Below, piece after piece: positions 18,219-27,296 of a DNA stretch of 64,000 nt. The position numbers were made by a program, and so were the translations under genes. The stretch spans positions 56,005 to 120,004 of the forward strand of contig JADQBA010000010.1 of the NCBI GenBank assembly GCA_016903675.1, written 5' to 3'. Every line of letters begins with the position of its first letter. Positions within the stretch are counted from its first letter, which is position 1. The notes beneath the pieces are model-generated. The model made no database searches, was not told the DNA's origin, and was given only the letters and a program-made list of their open reading frames with translations. This DNA is from Stigonema ocellatum SAG 48.90 = DSM 106950 (GTDB taxonomy: Bacteria; Cyanobacteriota; Cyanobacteriia; Cyanobacteriales; Nostocaceae).

Positions 18219-18271
18219 ATTGAGACTCCCTAACTAAAACTCCCTAAACCCATATATATATAGAGGTAGCA

Positions 18272-19357
18272 ATGGCTGTTAACACCACTGATAATGCTGG
18301 CAAGCAAAAAGCGCTCAACATGGTACTCAGCCAGATTGAGCGTACCTTTGGCAAAGGAACAATCATGCGCTTGGGCGATGCTACCCGGATGAAGGTAGAA
18401 ACCATTTCTAGTGGGGCGCTTACCCTAGACTTGGCATTGGGTGGCGGTTTACCCAAGGGGCGGGTAATTGAAATTTATGGTCCGGAAAGTTCCGGTAAGA
18501 CCACAGTAGCGCTCCATGCCCTTGCCGAAGTGCAAAAAACTGGCGGTATAGCTGCCTATGTTGATGCCGAACACGCCCTTGATCCTGCATACGCTGCGGC
18601 ATTGGGTGTTGATACTGCAAATTTGCTGATTTCCCAACCTGACACCGGGGAAACTGCTTTGGAAATTGTCGATCAGTTGGTTCGTTCTGCTGCTGTTGAC
18701 ATTGTAGTTATTGACTCGGTAGCAGCATTGGTTCCCCGCGCTGAAATTGAAGGCGATATGGGTGATGCCCACGTTGGTCTTCAGGCAAGATTAATGAGTC
18801 AGGCGCTACGTAAAATTACAGGGAACATCGGTAAATCTGGATGTACAGTAATTTTTATTAACCAGTTGCGGCAAAAAATTGGTGTCAGCTATGGAAACCC
18901 AGAAACCACAACTGGCGGTAACGCCTTAAAGTATTACGCTTCAGTACGCTTGGATATTCGCCGGATTCAAACCTTGAAAAAAGGTACAGAAGAATTTGGG
19001 AACCGCGTCAAAGTCAAAGTCGCTAAAAATAAAGTAGCACCGCCTTTTAGAATCGCGGAGTTTGACATTATTTTTGGTAAAGGTATTTCTACCTTGGGTT
19101 GTCTTGTGGATTTGGCAGAAGAAACTGGCGTTCTTGTGCGTAAAGGTGCTTGGTACAGCTACAACGGTGATAACATCTCTCAAGGTAGAGACAATGCTAT
19201 CAAGTACCTAGAAGAAAAGCCCGAATTTATTGCACAAATTAAGCAGCAGGTGCTTGAAAAGCTAGAAATGGGAGCTGTTGTTTCTGCAACCTCTGTCAGT
19301 AAAACCAGTGAAGACGAGGAAGAAGAAGAAGAAATTGAGGTATTAGAGGAAGAATAA
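18272..19357 (+). CDS. recA: recombinase RecA
   Basis: 361 residues, full length. Walker A is GPESSGKTT (70-78), Walker B VDIVVIDSVAALVP, and loops L1/L2 appear as EGDMGDAHVGLQARLMSQAL and INQLRQKIGVSYGNPETTTG. The C-terminus ends in a strongly acidic tail rich in Glu, which tunes filament formation. RecA polymerises on single-stranded DNA, pairs homologous strands and, where LexA responds to it, stimulates LexA self-cleavage. AGAGG precedes the ATG. A LexA-like box lies upstream and a palindrome and GC-rich hairpin lie downstream, where transcription converges with the kinase gene. Confidence 0.98.
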   Translation: MAVNTTDNAGKQKALNMVLSQIERTFGKGTIMRLGDATRMKVETISSGALTLDLALGGGLPKGRVIEIYGPESSGKTTVALHALAEVQKTGGIAAYVDAEHALDPAYAAALGVDTANLLISQPDTGETALEIVDQLVRSAAVDIVVIDSVAALVPRAEIEGDMGDAHVGLQARLMSQALRKITGNIGKSGCTVIFINQLRQKIGVSYGNPETTTGGNALKYYASVRLDIRRIQTLKKGTEEFGNRVKVKVAKNKVAPPFRIAEFDIIFGKGISTLGCLVDLAEETGVLVRKGAWYSYNGDNISQGRDNAIKYLEEKPEFIAQIKQQVLEKLEMGAVVSATSVSKTSEDEEEEEEIEVLEEE

Positions 19358-19416
19358 TACAGCAAAACTCATCTTAGCCTGGACATGAATTTCAGAACCA
19401 CGGTTTAACGGTGAGA

Positions 19417-19442
19417 GTAGAGACGCGATTAATCGCGTCTCT
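19417..19442. repeat. palindrome of the GTAGAGACG family after recA
   Basis: A perfect 24-bp palindrome (AGAGACGCGATT and its complement) 60 bp past the recA stop, preceded by GT. It is a possible recA terminator and one of four family copies in the window. Confidence 0.7.
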
Positions 19443-19525
19443 TTCAGATTAAAGAAAAATTTTATAATTGATTGATAAGTATAATTTTATATATTAAAAC
19501 CTGCGTAAATATCTTCAACTTACCG

Positions 19526-19586
19526 CCCTCACCCCGCCCTAGACGGGCACCCCTCTCCCAATTTGGGAGAGGGGTAGGGGTGAGGG
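19526..19586. terminator. GC-rich stem-loop between convergent genes
   Basis: CCCTCACCCC pairs with GGGGTGAGGG, and CCCCTCTCCCAA pairs with TTGGGAGAGGGG inside it, followed by TTTT on the plus strand. Located between recA and the minus-strand kinase gene, it can end transcription from recA and possibly from both sides. It is also a common dispersed intergenic motif in cyanobacteria. Confidence 0.6.
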
Positions 19587-19620
19587 TTTTCATTCACGGG
19601 TATTGACCTTAAATCTCAAA

Positions 19621-21240
19621 TCACAGCAAGCCTCGTTTACCATTGGGGCGCACGGTCATCCAATTGATTTTAGCTAGTGCTAACTGCTCCTCAGAAATTT
19701 TCGCACCACTAAGATTAGCCCCACACAGATTAGCGCCTCGGAGATTGGCTTTGTTGAGATCAGCATAGCTGAGGTCAGCGCCTCGCAGATCCGCCCCTTC
19801 TAAATCAGTATTGTTGAGGTAAGCCTTGCTCAAATTAGTGTCCCTGAGATTAGCTTGGTTGAGATTAGCTCGTCCAAAGTCGCTATTGTAAAGGTTAGCT
19901 CCTTGAAGGTTGGTTTTCTGCAACTGGGAGGAATGAAAATTCGTCCCTGATAAGTCAGCGCCTTGTAGGTTAAGCAAGCTCAAATTGTGTAAAGCAAAAT
20001 CCCTTCTCCCTTTGAGATAAGCTGTGAGTAAACCCTGAGTATCTAACTTGCGCGGAACTTGAGATTTTTGAGCCTGTAGTGAGCTACTATTGCTGCTTGG
20101 CAAAGAAGTTGTTGGTTTTCCCGTCAGAACCCGTTTTCCTGTTCCAAGGGCATTTGTACCACCAGCAGCTTCTACTTTGGCTCGTCTTGCCCGAATTGCT
20201 GCTGCTAGTTCCGCCACCGCTACACTTGAATTATTCGCAGAAGGGTTGCTGGAAAAAGCATCAGATTCTTCTGGGCGATGATGGGTTCGCTCTTTGCTAT
20301 CAGTAGATGATTTTGTCAGCAAGCCTTGCGCCAAACTTTCCAGGTATGGCTCCATTTCCAGCGCTTTAAGTACTTCCTGAGATGTCTGGTAACGATTGCG
20401 TACTGAAACTTCCAGCATTTTCAGCAGCACTTGGGTCAAGTGCTGACTTATTTGTACTTTTTTCTGCCACATCATTTCACCTGTGGTGGGATTGTATTCC
20501 AAATCCTTAGGAGATTTGCCAGTAAGCAGATAAATGCATGTCACCCCTAACGCGTAAATATCACTAGCGTAAACTGGACGCATTGCCATTTGTTCTGGAG
20601 GCGCAAAACCAGGAGTGCCGATAGCATATGCAGTGAATGCGGTATTCTCCGATAAGCTTGCTGCTTGCTCCACTTGGTTTTTAACAGCACCAAAGTCGAT
20701 GAGAACCAGTCTGCTATCTTGAGCGCGGCGAATCAGGTTGGCTGGCTTGATATCACGGTGGATGACCTTTTGCGAGTGGATGTATTGCAACAATGGCAGG
20801 AGTTCGCTTAAAAATTGCTTAACGCCAACTTCGCTCAAGACTCCGCCGCTTTTGACTTCTTGTTGTAACGTTAAACCACTGATATATTCCTGAACTAAGT
20901 AAAATTGTTCACTTTCTTCAAAATAGTTCAACAGCGTTGGCACTTGAGGATGATTGCCAATTCTACCTAGGGTTACAGCTTCTCGCTCAAAGAGTTCCCG
21001 TGCCATTTGCAGAATGTGTGGTGCATTTCCTGAAGGACGTAGTTGCTTGATGACGCAACTTGGTTCGCCTGGTAAGGCTTCGTCATTAGCTAAAAAGGTC
21101 GCACCGAAGCCACCCTGACCTATGGCTTTTATCACTCGATAGCGATCGCGCAACAGCAGCCGCGAGCCACAAAACTGACACCTTTCGCTAAATGCCAAAT
21201 TTTCAGGATTAGGACACGTGGGATTTAAGCAATAGCTCAT
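19621..21240 (-). CDS. Ser/Thr protein kinase with Cys motif and pentapeptide repeats (SpkB-type)
   Basis: 539 residues. An N-terminal zinc-ribbon-like Cys motif (Cys4, Cys9, Cys21, Cys24) precedes a Hanks-type kinase domain: glycine loop GQGGFG (41-46), Lys65 in CVIKQL, catalytic HRDIKPANL with Asp163 and DFG at 182-184, and APPEQ in the activation region. A low-complexity Ser/Ala linker (about 310-400) leads to a pentapeptide-repeat region (about 425-525) of A(D/N)LxG units. There is no membrane segment. The layout matches cyanobacterial SpkB, whose Cys motif is needed for activity, but these genomes carry several paralogs, so orthology is not claimed. It converges with recA and shares no operon. 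Confidence 0.9.
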   Translation of the reverse strand: MSYCLNPTCPNPENLAFSERCQFCGSRLLLRDRYRVIKAIGQGGFGATFLANDEALPGEPSCVIKQLRPSGNAPHILQMARELFEREAVTLGRIGNHPQVPTLLNYFEESEQFYLVQEYISGLTLQQEVKSGGVLSEVGVKQFLSELLPLLQYIHSQKVIHRDIKPANLIRRAQDSRLVLIDFGAVKNQVEQAASLSENTAFTAYAIGTPGFAPPEQMAMRPVYASDIYALGVTCIYLLTGKSPKDLEYNPTTGEMMWQKKVQISQHLTQVLLKMLEVSVRNRYQTSQEVLKALEMEPYLESLAQGLLTKSSTDSKERTHHRPEESDAFSSNPSANNSSVAVAELAAAIRARRAKVEAAGGTNALGTGKRVLTGKPTTSLPSSNSSSLQAQKSQVPRKLDTQGLLTAYLKGRRDFALHNLSLLNLQGADLSGTNFHSSQLQKTNLQGANLYNSDFGRANLNQANLRDTNLSKAYLNNTDLEGADLRGADLSYADLNKANLRGANLCGANLSGAKISEEQLALAKINWMTVRPNGKRGLL

Positions 21241-21698
21241 GCATCCTCAACTCGCTACACGAATAATAACTGGGAGCATTACACTCTCAATTTCATTATC
21301 AAGATCAAAATCAACTTTTACCTGGTAATTTTTGCTGGAAATCCTTTGAAGAGTTGCTAAAGCTACGCAAGAATTACGTAAAGCTCAAGAAACACAGGGA
21401 GTGGGGAGTAGGGAGTGGGGAGTGGGGGAGTGTCCGAGGGGGGGAATTCGTGTTTCTTTCATTCGTAGCGGGTGGTGTGCCGCCCGTGGGGTGCTCTCAA
21501 GAAACACAGGGAGTGGGGAGTAGGGAGTGGGGAGTAGGGAGTGGGGAGTGGGGGAATGGGACTGTTTGTTTTATTCATGGGGGGTGGCGTAAGCCGCCTG
21601 TGGGGTGTTCCTAACTCCTAACTCCTCCTAACTCCTAACTCCTAACTCCCCACTCCCCACTCCCCACTCCCCACTCCCCACTCCCCACGCCTCACTCC
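21241..21698. repeat. intergenic STRR heptamer arrays and dispersed repeat
   Basis: G-rich GGGAGTGGGGAGTA-type runs (21396-21430, 21509-21555) face C-rich CTCCTAA and CTCCCCA heptamers (21606-21690), so the strands can fold on each other. Between them, 21443-21496 (GAATTCGTGTTTCTTTCATT onward) reappears almost exactly at 24951-25003, and a diverged form lies at 21560-21610. The apparent ORF here is repeat sequence. Confidence 0.8.
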
Positions 21699-22997
21699 TT
21701 ACAGGCTAGACATGACATCCTGCGCTGCTTGTAGAGTTTGCTCAATATCAGAGTCAGTGTGAGCCAAAGAAGTAAACCCAGCCTCAAACTGAGACGGTGC
21801 TAGGTAAATTCCATGTTCTAACATACCCCGATGGAACCTGCCAAACTTGGCTGTATCAGACTTTTTGGCATCCTCGTAATTATGAACTGGTCCATCGGTG
21901 AAGAAAAGACCAAACATGCCGCTGATGTGACCGCCACAAGCTGCGTGACCTGTTTGGTGAGCAATTTCCACTAGACCAACGGCTAGCTTTTTCGTGATTT
22001 TGTCTAGGTAGGAGTAGGTATCAGCATTGTGCAATAATTCCAGCGTTTTAATTCCAGCAGTCATTGCCAAGGGGTTTCCTGAAAGCGTTCCTGCTTGATA
22101 CATCGGACCTGCGGGAGCAACCATCGACATGATATCCCGACGACCGCCATAGGCTCCTACAGGCAAACCACCACCGATAATCTTGCCTAAGGTTGTTAAA
22201 TCAGGGGTAATGCCAAATTTCTCCTGAGCGCCGCCGTAGGCGATGCGGAAGCCTGTCATGACCTCGTCAAACACCAATAACGCCCCATGCTCGTGGGTGA
22301 GTTCCCGTAACCCTTCTAGAAACCCAGCGTCAGGAGGAATAAACCCAGCATTGCCTACTACTGGCTCGAGAATGACACCAGCTATCTCGTCGCGATTTTC
22401 CGCAAATAAGGCTTTGACGGCTTCCAAGTCATTGAATGGTGCAGTCAGGGTGTGACTAGTGACTGATTTAGGGACGCCAGGGGAGTCGGGTAAGCCGAGT
22501 GTGGCGACACCAGAACCTGCCTTCACCAGGAACATATCGGCATGACCGTGGTAGCAGCCTTCAAATTTGATGATTTTGTCTCGACCTGTGAAAGCTCGCA
22601 TCAAGCGTAGCACTGCCATACAAGCTTCTGTCCCAGAGTTGACAAATCTTACCATTTCCATACAGGGAACGGCATCAATGACCATCTCTGCCAGTATATT
22701 TTCTAACACGCTAGGTGCCCCAAAGCTTGTGCCTTTTTCCAAGGCTGCGTGCAGTGCCGCTATCACGACGGGGTGGGCGTGACCGCAAATTGCCGGTCCC
22801 CAAGTCCCTACATAGTCGATGTATTGGTTCCCATCCACATCCCATATGTAGGCACCTTGAACGCGGTCGAAAACGATGGGTTGCCCACCCACAGATTTGA
22901 AAGCTCGGACTGGGGAACTCACCCCTCCAGGCATCAGGTTTTGGGCGGCGGCGAAGATTTCTTGTGATTTGGTGGTTTTTATGCTGGTATTTACCAA
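21699..22997 (-). CDS. hemL: glutamate-1-semialdehyde 2,1-aminomutase
   Basis: 432 residues, full length. This class III PLP aminotransferase converts glutamate-1-semialdehyde to 5-aminolevulinate, the C5-pathway entry to heme, chlorophyll and bilins. Visible signatures are MPGGVSSPVRAFKSVGGQPI, VNSGTEACMAVLRLMRAFTG, KFEGCYHGHADMFLVKAGSG, LVFDEVMTGFR and the PLP lysine in TTLGKIIGGGLPVGAYGG. Cytoplasmic homodimer. The gene is monocistronic here; STRR repeats lie behind it and the chaB-like gene diverges ahead of it. Confidence 0.97.
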   Translation of the reverse strand: MVNTSIKTTKSQEIFAAAQNLMPGGVSSPVRAFKSVGGQPIVFDRVQGAYIWDVDGNQYIDYVGTWGPAICGHAHPVVIAALHAALEKGTSFGAPSVLENILAEMVIDAVPCMEMVRFVNSGTEACMAVLRLMRAFTGRDKIIKFEGCYHGHADMFLVKAGSGVATLGLPDSPGVPKSVTSHTLTAPFNDLEAVKALFAENRDEIAGVILEPVVGNAGFIPPDAGFLEGLRELTHEHGALLVFDEVMTGFRIAYGGAQEKFGITPDLTTLGKIIGGGLPVGAYGGRRDIMSMVAPAGPMYQAGTLSGNPLAMTAGIKTLELLHNADTYSYLDKITKKLAVGLVEIAHQTGHAACGGHISGMFGLFFTDGPVHNYEDAKKSDTAKFGRFHRGMLEHGIYLAPSQFEAGFTSLAHTDSDIEQTLQAAQDVMSSL

Positions 22998-23103
22998 GGT
23001 TCTCTCCTGTAGTTAGCTATCAAAAGCTCTATCTTAGGACAGGCGGAAAAACTGCCTAGAACATACTATATTAGTAAACTAGCTGAACCAGGAAAATAAC
23101 AAT

Positions 23104-23292
23104 ATGTTATACAAGTCAAATCAAGACTTGCCTTTAGAGATTCGCACTCGGTTATCTGAGGCATACCAGGATATTTACCGGGCAGCTTACAACTCGGCAA
23201 TTCATTGGTATGGTGAAGCAACTAAGGCTCACCGAGTCGCCCGGAGTGCAGTTAAAATGCAATCAGTAATGCATGGCAATGTTGTGATTTAA
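23104..23292 (+). CDS. ChaB-family protein
   Basis: 62 residues. LPLEIRTRLSEAYQDIYRAA then YNSAIHWYGE and HRVARSAVK match the small ChaB fold (LPxxVRxxLPxxAQxIYxxAFNxA ... AHxxAWAAVK). E. coli ChaB is described as a regulator of the ChaA cation antiporter, but the biochemical function of the family is not settled. The protein stops a few residues after the conserved Lys, near normal length. AGGAAA lies 8 nt before the ATG. It is divergent from hemL and 102 bp ahead of hisIE. Confidence 0.8.
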   Translation: MLYKSNQDLPLEIRTRLSEAYQDIYRAAYNSAIHWYGEATKAHRVARSAVKMQSVMHGNVVI

Positions 23293-23394
23293 AAAGAAAA
23301 AAATTAAGTGAGTTTGAAAAAAACATGCCACTTGCTCTATATAGAATGGTATCGTGAAGTCATGAACTATTTCTATTAAACAAAAGCATCTGGT

Positions 23395-24045
23395 ATGTTT
23401 TCTTCCGATATGCATCTACTAGACCATACCATCCGTGTTGAAGAAATTCGCTACGATGAACGCGGTCTTGTGCCAGCAATTGTCCAAGATTATTTGGATG
23501 GCACTGTTCTGATGATGGCGTGGATGAATCGGGAGTCTCTAGAAAAAACTTTGGCAACAGGTGAAACTTGGTTTTGGAGTCGCTCCCGCAAGGAGTTGTG
23601 GCACAAGGGTGCGACTTCAGGGCATATTCAGAAAGTACACAGTCTTCGTTATGATTGTGATAGCGATGCGCTACTAGTGGGGGTAGAACAGGTCGGAGAT
23701 ATTGCCTGTCACACTGGTGAACGCAGTTGTTTTCATCAGGTAGATGGGAAAATCTTGCCCCCGCCACCTGATACTTTATCGCAACTTTTTGCTGTCATAT
23801 GCGATCGCCGTGACCACCCCAATGAGAGTTCCTACACTTGTAAGTTGTTGGCAGGTGGTGATAATAATATTTTGAAAAAACTAGGTGAGGAAACTGCTGA
23901 GGTTGTGATGGCTTGTAAAGATGATGAGCCAGATGCGATCGCTTCGGAGGTTGCTGATTTATTTTACCATACCCTTGTGGCTTTGGCTCATCATGGAGTT
24001 GATCTCAAGGCAGTTTATCGTCAGCTGCAACAGAGAAGGAAGTAA
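23395..24045 (+). CDS. hisIE: bifunctional phosphoribosyl-AMP cyclohydrolase/phosphoribosyl-ATP diphosphatase
   Basis: 216 residues carrying two histidine-biosynthesis steps. HisI (about 1-120): MMAWMNRESLEKTLATGE, WSRSRKELWHKGATSGH, DCDSDALL and the Zn ligands in ACHTGERSC; it opens the adenine ring of PR-AMP. HisE (about 125-216): LGEETAEVVMACKDDEPDAI then ASEVADLFYHTLVAL; it removes pyrophosphate from PR-ATP. The fused form is usual in cyanobacteria. ATG 23395 and ATG 23410 are both possible starts. Cytoplasmic; no other his gene is nearby. Behind it lies a polypurine/polypyrimidine repeat that may end transcription. Confidence 0.96.
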   Translation: MFSSDMHLLDHTIRVEEIRYDERGLVPAIVQDYLDGTVLMMAWMNRESLEKTLATGETWFWSRSRKELWHKGATSGHIQKVHSLRYDCDSDALLVGVEQVGDIACHTGERSCFHQVDGKILPPPPDTLSQLFAVICDRRDHPNESSYTCKLLAGGDNNILKKLGEETAEVVMACKDDEPDAIASEVADLFYHTLVALAHHGVDLKAVYRQLQQRRK

Positions 24046-24056
24046 TCTCAACCGCA

Positions 24057-24244
24057 GGGGGGGAGAGGAGGGGGGAGGGGAGGAGGGGAGGAGGGGGAGA
24101 TGGGGGAGGAGGGGGAGAACAAATTATTGCTCAATAACTCAATAACTCAATAACTCAATAACTCAATAACTCTTTTTTCTCCCCTGCCTCCCCTGCCCCC
24201 CCTCCTCCCCTCCCCCCCTCCTCCCCTCCTCCCCCCCTCCCCTG
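24057..24244. repeat. polypurine/polypyrimidine inverted tract with CTCAATAA tandem repeat
   Basis: A G/A-rich tract (24057-24117) and a C/T-rich tract (24180-24244) can pair imperfectly. The loop holds five exact copies of the 8-bp unit CTCAATAA (24130-24169) plus CTC. It lies just after hisIE and could act as a strong, slippage-prone terminator. Confidence 0.8.
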
Positions 24245-24307
24245 TTCAACAAAGACGAGAAATTTTGGTTTTTGTAATTCTTATTATTTGCTGGGTTTTT
24301 CCTCAGT

Positions 24308-24349
24308 TATTCCACAGAGTTTCCACAGGCAGCTTCCAAGTTTTCCACA
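24308..24349 (+). promoter_or_regulatory. cluster of three DnaA-box-like 9-mers
   Basis: TATTCCACA (24308-24316), GTTTCCACA (24319-24327) and TTTTCCACA (24341-24349) share one orientation; the third fits the cyanobacterial DnaA box TTTTCCACA exactly. Their ends are 11 and 22 bp apart, that is, on one face of the helix. Whether this is an origin, a DnaA titration site or a regulatory site is open. The minus-strand open frame over it (24303-24551) has no recognisable features. Confidence 0.45.
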
Positions 24350-24713
24350 GATGCTGGACGATGTTGCAAGCTATTGCCGTGTTACTGGGGATTGTTTCAT
24401 AACAGTGACGAGAAACTTCAGAAACTGAGTTTTTGTAAAAAGATATTACAAAAAATGGTCTAAAAGCCTTATTATTCCGTAGATGTTTATTTTTTATCAA
24501 TACCTTCTTAACATTTCGCAGCATTGACAACACCACCCCCTTTTGCTGCAAAATGGTGCGACTTGCTTTTGTAGTCCTTCAAAGGAGCTGTGTCAAATTG
24601 TCAAAGCTGTTGCCGCGATCGTGTCGGGCTGGCTTTGAACTTTGCGTTCAAGCTCTTTGGATCTACTACAAGTAAGTTTCCTCATTGATAAGGCTTCAAA
24701 GGCGAAAAATGTT

Positions 24714-24911
24714 ATGAAGGCAACAGCTAGCATTTTTACAGAAATTCCCGAAACACTACATGAATCCCTGAAAAACTATTTAGAAAAACATCCTGATTGG
24801 GATGAAACCAGAGTCCTGAAGGCGGCATTGTCTCTTTTTTTACTCCAAAATGGGGATGGCGATCGCCGTGCTGCTCGTGTTTATTTGGAAACTTTGTTTC
24901 ACCACTCTTAA
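24714..24911 (+). CDS. DUF2811 family protein
   Basis: 65 residues; SIFTEIPETLHESLKNYLEK then HPDWDETRVLKAALSLFLLQ and RAARVYLETLF are the whole conserved core of this small cyanobacterial family. The first half resembles a ribbon-helix-helix-like helix pair, but no function is established. ATG 24714 is chosen because the family begins a few residues before the FTEIPE motif; the longer frame from 24642 has no conserved start. The gene stands alone downstream of the DnaA-box cluster. Confidence 0.8.
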   Translation: MKATASIFTEIPETLHESLKNYLEKHPDWDETRVLKAALSLFLLQNGDGDRRAARVYLETLFHHS

Positions 24912-24950
24912 GAAACACTCCAAGGAGGAGGGGGGGAGGGGGAGAGGGCG

Positions 24951-25131
24951 GGAATTCGTGTTTCTTTCATTCATAGCGGGTGGTGAGCCGCCCGTGGGGT
25001 GCTCCTAAATAAAAATGGGCGGCATATAGGCTTCCTCATAACCAGATTTTAGTCACAGAAAGCGACTGTAGGCTTGGAGCTTCACAACTATCGAGGGAAA
25101 TAATTTTATAATCCCCCCTAGGTGGGGGATT
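24951..25131. repeat. dispersed repeat copy and hairpin
   Basis: 24951-25003 repeats 21443-21496 almost base for base. At 25110-25131, AATCCCCCC and GGGGGATT arms form a hairpin downstream of the minus-strand response-regulator gene, a candidate terminator for it. Confidence 0.65.
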
Positions 25132-25209
25132 GTCTATGAGAGTGAAAATAACCATTTGTGCCGCTTAGTCAATAGTCCAAAGCGATCGCCATCAATTTAG
25201 AACTATTGA

Positions 25210-25938
25210 CTACTGGGTTTTTTCTAGCTGTTGGTGGGTTTGAGCTGGACATTCAAACTTATACCCAACGCCACGCACAGTTTGAATTAATGCTGGCTGG
25301 CTAGCATCGGCTTCAATCTTCTTGCGAATTTGACCTATATGTACGTCAACAACCCGCTGGTCTCCCACATATTCATAGTCCCAGACCTCTTGGATGAGTT
25401 CAGATCGCCGCCACACTCGACCTGGATGGCTGGCTAAAAAATGCAACAAGTCAAATTCCAGGGCAGTTAAGGGTACTGGTTGGTTGTTAAGTGCTACCTC
25501 CCGTCGCACAGGATCAATCATCAGCTTTTCAAATATTAGGCGTTTTTGTTCTGCCGTAGTTACAACCCGCTGACGCCTCAAAATAGCTGCTACTCTGACT
25601 TCTAGTTCTCCCAAACCAAATGGCTTGGTAAGATAATCATCAGCACCTTTAGAAAAGCCGCGAATCTTGTCAGCTTCGTCTGCACGGCTAGTCAGCATCA
25701 GAACAAAAACACCGTTACGGCTTTGCATCTCTTGGCAGAGGTTAAACCCAATAACATCTGGTAGATTCACATCTAAAATCACTAAATCCGGGTTAAATTG
25801 TTCAAACATCGCTAGGGCGGTCTTGCCATCTTCGGCAGCCTCCACCTGATAGTTCTGCTTAATTAAAAACCGTTGGATTAAATTCCGAACCGCAGGGTCG
25901 TCATCAACTACAAGAATCTTGGCAGGAGCCATGACCAT
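25210..25938 (-). CDS. OmpR/PhoB-family response regulator
   Basis: About 242 residues. The receiver domain (KILVVDDDPAVRNLIQRFLI, phospho-acceptor Asp in DLVILDVNLPD, Thr in MLTSRADEAD, Lys in YLTKPFGLGELE) is joined to a winged-helix DNA-binding domain (ALEFDLLHFLASHPGRVWRR, DVHIGQIRKKIE, VRGVGYKFE). It is a phosphorylation-controlled transcription factor. No histidine kinase is adjacent, so its partner is unknown, and I cannot decide which cyanobacterial OmpR regulator it corresponds to. Possible starts are TTG 25950, ATG 25938 and ATG 25932; none has a clear ribosome-binding site. A hairpin (CCCGTAAA/TTTACGGG, 25976-26006) lies in the leader. Confidence 0.9.
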   Translation of the reverse strand: MVMAPAKILVVDDDPAVRNLIQRFLIKQNYQVEAAEDGKTALAMFEQFNPDLVILDVNLPDVIGFNLCQEMQSRNGVFVLMLTSRADEADKIRGFSKGADDYLTKPFGLGELEVRVAAILRRQRVVTTAEQKRLIFEKLMIDPVRREVALNNQPVPLTALEFDLLHFLASHPGRVWRRSELIQEVWDYEYVGDQRVVDVHIGQIRKKIEADASQPALIQTVRGVGYKFECPAQTHQQLEKTQ

Positions 25939-26615
25939 CACTTTGCACAAAGATTTATAGGATTAACAGGCAAATCCCGTAAAAAACGCAGTATCCGCTT
26001 TACGGGCAACAAGAAACTACAAGGCTATGATAATTAATCCCAGATTATTCAAATACTAGCGTAATCAGGATTATCGACGATTAAAACGGCAATATTGTAA
26101 TGCCACCCTGGCACTTAAGTTTTAGGCTTTTAATTGTCAACCTTGTGTACGTCGGGCAGATGCTCTGGCCTTCACCGCAGCCATTGGGTCAAATAGGACA
26201 CTCTCTGAACCCAGTTGCTTGGTCATTTAAAACGCTTTAATTTTAAATCGATATGCGGCTAAATGGCACCAGAATAATCCGGTCAATGATTTAAAGCTTA
26301 CTCAAGGTACCGTAATTTGCCAAATTTGAAACATAAAACATAATTCTTTCATAAAAAATGCCTCTTAGGTATTCTTAGCTCAAATTCTAGAGTAAAGCCC
26401 CACATAGTGAACGACATGAGGGGATACACGGAGTTATAGCAATATGTTAAAGTGACTATAGTAAAAATTACTAGGTTAATCAGACTTACTCGTGCTACCA
26501 TCCAGGTAGGACACCACCGTCGAGCGAAACATTGGCTTCGAGCGACATAAAACCTAAAGTTGTTTTTTCTTCAACACAAGACTGCCGCTGATAAAAGCTG
26601 AAGTAATCAACTCCC
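25939..26615. other. 677-bp divergent intergenic region
   Basis: This region separates the response-regulator gene from the CPP1-like gene and must hold both promoters. Apart from the CCCGTAAA/TTTACGGG hairpin at 25976-26006, nothing is recognisable: no tRNA fold, no coding frame and no repeat shared with the rest of the window. Confidence 0.5.
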
Positions 26616-27245
26616 ATGAGCGATCAAAATCCCTACGAAAAACTTGGGGTATCAGAGGATGCTAGCTTCGACGAAATTCAAGATGTTCGTAATCGTCTAT
26701 TAGAGCAACACAGAGGCGATATCAAGCAACTGGAAATGATTGAAGCGGCTTATGATGCGATTTTAATGGAGCGCTTGCGGATGCGCCAGGAAGGCAAAAT
26801 CAAAGTGCCTGAGCGCATAAGGTTTCCAGAATTACGAGTGCAAGTGCCTTCAAAAGAAAGTTCAACCCCTCAAAAGCAGTCCCCTGCATGGCTGCAACGA
26901 ATGCTGGATCAGCCATCTACTGCGGATGTACTGTTACCAGGAGCATGGTATTTGGGTTTGAGTACCATCAGCGTGTTTTACCCAGGCGTCGGCGATCAAG
27001 CTTTGCAGTTGACATTAGTGCTGGGAGTGGGTATTAGTATTTACTTCCTCAATCGCAAGGAAGCTAAGTTTGGGCGCTCAGTTTTGCTAACGCTGGTGGG
27101 TTTAATAACAGGCTTAATTGCTGGGGGATTAGTTGCTACGTGGCTGATACCACCAATAAAACAATTTCTTCCTTTGACTGTAAATCAATTTTCAACACTC
27201 ATAACGTTCATATTATTGTGGCTGATCAATAGCTTTTTAAGATAG
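26616..27245 (+). CDS. CPP1-like (DUF3353) J-like membrane protein
   Basis: 209 residues. The N-terminal 60 residues are a J-domain-like module (NPYEKLGVSEDASFDEIQDV, IEAAYDAILMERLRMRQEGK) without the HPD tripeptide. Three or four hydrophobic segments follow (about 120-145, 147-160, 165-190, 195-208). This is the layout of plant CPP1, a chaperone-like protein of POR stabilisation in chlorophyll synthesis, and of its cyanobacterial relatives. The role here is inferred from that family. Thylakoid or plasma membrane location is likely. It appears monocistronic, with a small hairpin (TTAGTAGTTGGTTG region) right after the stop. Confidence 0.85.
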   Translation: MSDQNPYEKLGVSEDASFDEIQDVRNRLLEQHRGDIKQLEMIEAAYDAILMERLRMRQEGKIKVPERIRFPELRVQVPSKESSTPQKQSPAWLQRMLDQPSTADVLLPGAWYLGLSTISVFYPGVGDQALQLTLVLGVGISIYFLNRKEAKFGRSVLLTLVGLITGLIAGGLVATWLIPPIKQFLPLTVNQFSTLITFILLWLINSFLR

Positions 27246-27296
27246 TTGTTAGTAGTTGGTTGTTTAAAAAAACTACCAACCACTAACCACTAACCA

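Noticed and set aside
21354..21614. 86-codon frame rich in Gly/Glu/Trp
   Set aside because: It translates the STRR GGGAGTGGGGAGT repeats.
24303..24551. 82-codon minus-strand frame
   Set aside because: It covers the DnaA-box-like cluster and has no recognisable domain or ribosome-binding site.
25939..26615. Possible tRNA or small RNA in the long divergent gap
   Set aside because: No cloverleaf, no conserved T-loop sequence and no strong terminator; nothing to support an RNA gene.
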